Shown in pieces: positions 20,501-23,090 of a stretch of 23,090 nt of DNA (the stretch's first letter is position 1; every line of letters starts with the position of its first letter). The position numbers and the translations under genes are program-made. The stretch lies in contig JAYMTF010001490.1 of assembly GCA_036897485.1 (NCBI GenBank), positions 1 to 23,090 of the forward strand, in the 5' to 3' direction. The notes beneath the pieces are model-generated. The model was not told the DNA's origin, ran no database searches, and was given only the letters and a program-made list of their open reading frames with translations. Source of the stretch: Pelargonium nanum (Eukaryota > Streptophyta > Magnoliopsida > Geraniales > Geraniaceae).

Positions 20501-22432
20501 AAATAAACTCCTAAATGGTACATTCAATTGAACTTGTACGCATTTAATCATATTTAAGTCATGCACCTGTGAGGCCAGAGCTTCACTTCTTCATTAGAGT
20601 GATTAAGGATCAAATCAATAAAGGCCTTGTAGGTGCTTTGTGTTGGAAAAGGTGGGGGATCATGATCAATACTCCAGAACCTGTTCCTCGCAAATCCATG
20701 TTGTTCAAGGGCACCCTGGCTTCCAAACTGCAAATGAGGACATAATCCTCAGAAAAGAAGCTACATAGATGAAGCTACATAAAAGACTAGATAGCTAAAA
20801 GGAAGCGAAACACATACTTGAGGAAAACAAATCGGAATACCTCCACGTATAGCCTTCGGAGGCTTAAAAACAGCCTGTACATAGCACAAACATATGCTTA
20901 GAGAAGAGAATATGTACGTGTGTATTACCTGAAAAAGAGCATTATTATTGAACCAATGACACATACCGCAATTAATAGACTTTTGACATTTACTTGATTC
21001 AGGATTCACACTGATGAATATGGAACTAATTTAATTACTTTATACACTTGCAGACATACAAGAATCTCATACGGCATTTTAGATACAGTCTTGTATAGTA
21101 ATATTGTATTTCCTTGTTTCAGGATGTTGTGATATTGATTATGAATATGAGTATTTTATTGTCTAGATTAGAAAAACAGGATGACTGTACAGAAGATGTC
21201 CCCTAAAAAACTAAAACCTCAAAAAAACTAGAACCTCAAACATTGCTATTCTGGAAATCTGAAAAGGAAAAAGAAACAGAGAACCAGATATTGAGCAACA
21301 TCTCATTGAAAAAATGACATTCATGAGAGTGTAGTGAACTTTCACCTGGAAATGATATATTTTACTAGGCTCACCAAAAAGCATTAGGCACATACCTAAG
21401 AGAAGTAAGCTTAGAATGTTGGTTCTTATTTATTTTCAACCACACTTTGAAGAATGAGATGCATCTATGAGAGAACATGGTCTCAGCAAATATAAATTTG
21501 AAAATGCAGGTTTTATCAGTGCAAATTAACCATAAACAAAAGAGACTAGAGGAAATAGGTCATGTTACTCTTTTTGAATTTATATCCAGAGAAATAATGC
21601 TTTTGAAATATCTTCATAAGTTAACCGAATAATTTCTGTTTTGAACCAGACAGGTTACTATGCCCCATTCCAACTAATCTCTTGTGAGAACATCATTGCC
21701 TTGACTGTTAACGATAGAAACTTAATAAATAAACATTTCAAATAGAGTCCATAACTTAACAATATACCAATTATGACATAACCTGGTTGAAGATAAACAT
21801 AGTCCCAGAGTTCATGCTTATGCCATTCAAGTTCTTAAGCTAAACAACTCCTTAAAAAAAATTGAGATTTGGTACCTTGCTACTAACAAAAAGCAATTCT
21901 TCCCCGTGTTCATTCTTCCACGATGTAACTTGACCACCATACAAACACACCTGTTGGAACAAAAGAATAACAATCACAAGTGATTAATCACATAAGCTTT
22001 GTAACAATCATCTCTTAACCACCAATCTTCCTTGAAATTGTAAAAGCAATTTAAAGTACAGCAGGGTACAAAATCCATCAAATTTTATCATCAATAATCA
22101 ATTAATAACCCATGCAATGCATGTCAACATTTTTCTCCCAAATCAGCACAATAGCCATCGATAATGGAAATGACCCATTTCACAATGAAACCCAATAACA
22201 ACAAACAGAAAGAACCCATTTCACATTTCTCAATTAGTTTCTCAGATTCAAAATTGGAATCAAAACCAAACCAAATTCCCATCACAAAGCGCAAAGAAAA
22301 TCATCGAATTAAAGAGAATATCAAAACAAAGACCTCAGCAGAAGAGCCACGGATCTCTCTGAGGATGACCTTGTCGAGGCCATTGACGCCTTTGCAGTAC
22401 TCCACATACTTGTTTTCTCTTTCTACTGCCAT
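17517..22432 (-). CDS. Putative glucose-6-phosphate 1-epimerase (aldose 1-epimerase family), 316 aa, 8 exons
   Basis: In transcript order the exons are 22432-22334, 21950-21876, 20874-20818, 20727-20567, 20275-20135, 18631-18529, 18421-18322 and 17731-17517 (TAG). All introns are GT-AG and total coding length is 951 nt. The enzyme interconverts the alpha and beta anomers of glucose 6-phosphate; without a signal or transit peptide (MAVERENKYVEYCKG) it is probably cytosolic. The protein has the galactose-mutarotase-like fold: LYGGQVTSW (36-44), RGGIPICFPQFG, QHGFARN (86-92, with the Arg expected to contact phosphate), AYHTYF with the catalytic-type His169, and MLCVEAACV with the catalytic-type Glu273. 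Its length matches Arabidopsis homologs (about 310-320 aa). Residue roles come from knowledge of the family (yeast YMR099c type). The ATG at 22432 gives the family-typical N-terminus and has G at +4. Confidence 0.94.
17732..18321 (-). other. Intron 7 of the epimerase gene
   Basis: The 590-bp intron lies between GATGCTG|GTGAGT and ACTGTGCAG|TTGTT and splits a Val codon. A (GT/GA)-rich microsatellite-like run lies near 18105-18130. No gene is supported. Confidence 0.75.
18632..20134 (-). other. Long intron 5 of the epimerase gene
   Basis: The 1503-bp intron splits the Ser codon of VTDI(S)EVRVEG. The donor is ATCAG|GTCCCA and the acceptor TTGTTTTAG|TGAAG. It holds a transposon-like inverted repeat at 19642-19666. 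The rest is unremarkable. Confidence 0.78.
19642..19666. repeat. Inverted repeat resembling a plant transposon terminus
   Basis: GTCACGGCCC (19642-19651) pairs with GGGTCGTGAC (19657-19666) at 9 of 10 bases. Read on the minus strand it is TGTCACGACCCAAATTGGGC and so on. I recall TGTCACGACCC-type starts at the ends of dispersed plant repeats (LTR or TRIM-like). No second terminus or target duplication was found, so it may be a fragment. Confidence 0.4.
20875..21875 (-). other. Intron 2 of the epimerase gene
   Basis: The 1001-bp intron separates LLFVSSK (AGCAAG|GTACCA) from AVFKPPKAIRGG (GTACAG|GCTG). No gene or complete repeat is visible. Confidence 0.75.
21951..22333 (-). other. Intron 1 of the epimerase gene
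   Basis: The 383-bp intron runs from GCTGAG|GTCTTT to CCAACAG|GTGTG, following 33 codons. The forward-strand open frame at 22164-22565 runs across this intron and exon 1 and is a shadow. Confidence 0.8.
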
Positions 22433-22644
22433 TTTATCTGTCTGCTTGTTTCTCTCTGCCAAATTGGAATGCATTTTTGGACAGAATTGGAATTGGATTT
22501 ATTTCTCAGAAATTGGTTTGTGGAGAGAACTGGTATTGGGGTGTGCTTCTCATTCCTTATCCTAAGGAATATGAGGAGACGATGAATTGAGAACAGCTTT
22601 TGCCATTTTGGTTTTATCAAATTACTATGATTTTGAGTGCATCC

Positions 22645-22653
22645 CTATTTATA
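22645..22653 (-). promoter_or_regulatory. TATA box of the epimerase gene
   Basis: The minus strand reads TATAAATAG, a close match to the plant TATA consensus, 213 bp upstream of the start codon. Transcription would then begin near 22615-22625, giving a leader of roughly 180-190 nt. Confidence 0.6.
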
Positions 22654-22751
22654 CCTAAATTTATTTCTGTATTTTAATTTAATGTGGGACGTTACGTACT
22701 TCCTCATATCCTAAAAATCCTAGCAACTTTGTATTATTGTTATGTTATGTG

Positions 22752-23090
22752 TTTTTTTTAAGCAAAAAGTAATAATATATTAATTCAAATCAAAAGATAA
22801 CAATGACGGTATAAAACTGTGGGTTTGGAAATCAATCCACCCATACAAGTCTGACAAAAAAAATTCAAACCTAATTAATTCGTGGGCTACTCGATTCAGA
22901 GACCAACCCGAAAATAAAAAACCGACACTACTGAATTGAGCCACAATGGCTGAAACATCTCGAATAACTAAACTAAAGGCACGGGAATCCTCCAATCAGC
23001 CTGAATTATCAAGTTGAAGGCACTACAATCCTCTCCTCTAGCCTGAAAAGCACAAACAATTGACAGCGATTGCACTTGAAGTTCAATGTG
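22752..23090 (-). mobile_element. 3' end of a degenerate LINE (non-LTR retrotransposon), RNase H domain remnant
   Basis: Read on the minus strand, the window edge encodes IELQVQSLSIVCAFQA and EDCSAF, then after a frameshift SLVIRDVSAIVAQFSSVGF and NRVAHELIRF. This is the C-terminal half of the RNase H domain found at the end of plant LINE polyproteins and in RVT_3-type proteins; the H of VAHE is the family's conserved His. The element ends in an AT-rich tail and eight A (T run at 22752-22759). Frame breaks show that it is dead. An imperfect 41-bp duplication (about 22977-23033) causes the main frameshift. The 5' part lies outside the window. A decayed RNase H-domain host gene is less likely because of the poly-A end. 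Confidence 0.72.

Noticed and set aside
22164..22565. 133-codon forward open frame near the epimerase 5' end
   Set aside because: It is antisense to epimerase exon 1 and runs through its intron 1; its composition is Lys/Asn/Ser-rich and not family-like.
1..23090. tRNA, rRNA or snoRNA genes and CRISPR-like arrays
   Set aside because: I read both strands for tRNA B-box-like motifs and regularly spaced repeats and found nothing convincing; CRISPR arrays are not expected in a plant nuclear genome. A tRNAscan-SE and Infernal run would settle small RNAs.

Overview
This is a stretch of nuclear plant DNA, most likely from a eudicot. It is AT-rich, and its genes are split by GT-AG introns with T-rich acceptors. 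The proteins include a plant-type RBR ubiquitin ligase, a Rubisco-activase-like AAA+ protein and a plant glucose-6-phosphate 1-epimerase. The non-coding DNA carries small PIF/Harbinger-like MITEs and a LINE tail. I cannot name the species.

Layout: (1) 3-1867 (+), the 3' part of an RBR (RING1-IBR-RING2) E3 ubiquitin ligase gene. Only the IBR, RING2 and stop are inside the window. (2) 1868-3887, intergenic, with an (AT)12 microsatellite, a perfect 10-bp-stem hairpin and transposon-like scraps. (3) 3888-11356 (+), a complete 12-exon gene for a 427-residue, probably chloroplast-targeted Rubisco-activase-like AAA+ protein. It has a 10-nt microexon; two related MITEs lie side by side in intron 2 and a foldback element sits in intron 8. 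(4) 11357-14213, intergenic, ending in a compact promoter-like block (G-box overlapping a DRE core) before (5) 14214-16200 (+), a two-exon gene for an 89-residue protein that I do not recognise. (6) 16201-17516, the gap between convergent genes. (7) 17517-22432 (-), a complete 8-exon gene for a 316-residue glucose-6-phosphate 1-epimerase, with a TATA box at 22645-22653. (8) 22752-23090, the degenerate 3' end of a LINE (RNase H domain plus poly-A tail) about 100 bp upstream of that TATA box.

The four genes share no evident pathway: protein ubiquitination, a chloroplast AAA+ chaperone, an unknown small protein and cytosolic sugar-phosphate metabolism. The exon structures of both complete enzyme genes were rebuilt by hand; every junction keeps frame, and the products have lengths normal for their families.

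I found no clearly new biological system. The points most worth a second look are the altered pore loop and missing C-terminal tail of the activase-like protein, its microexon, the ABRE/DRE palindrome before the small gene, and the small gene itself.
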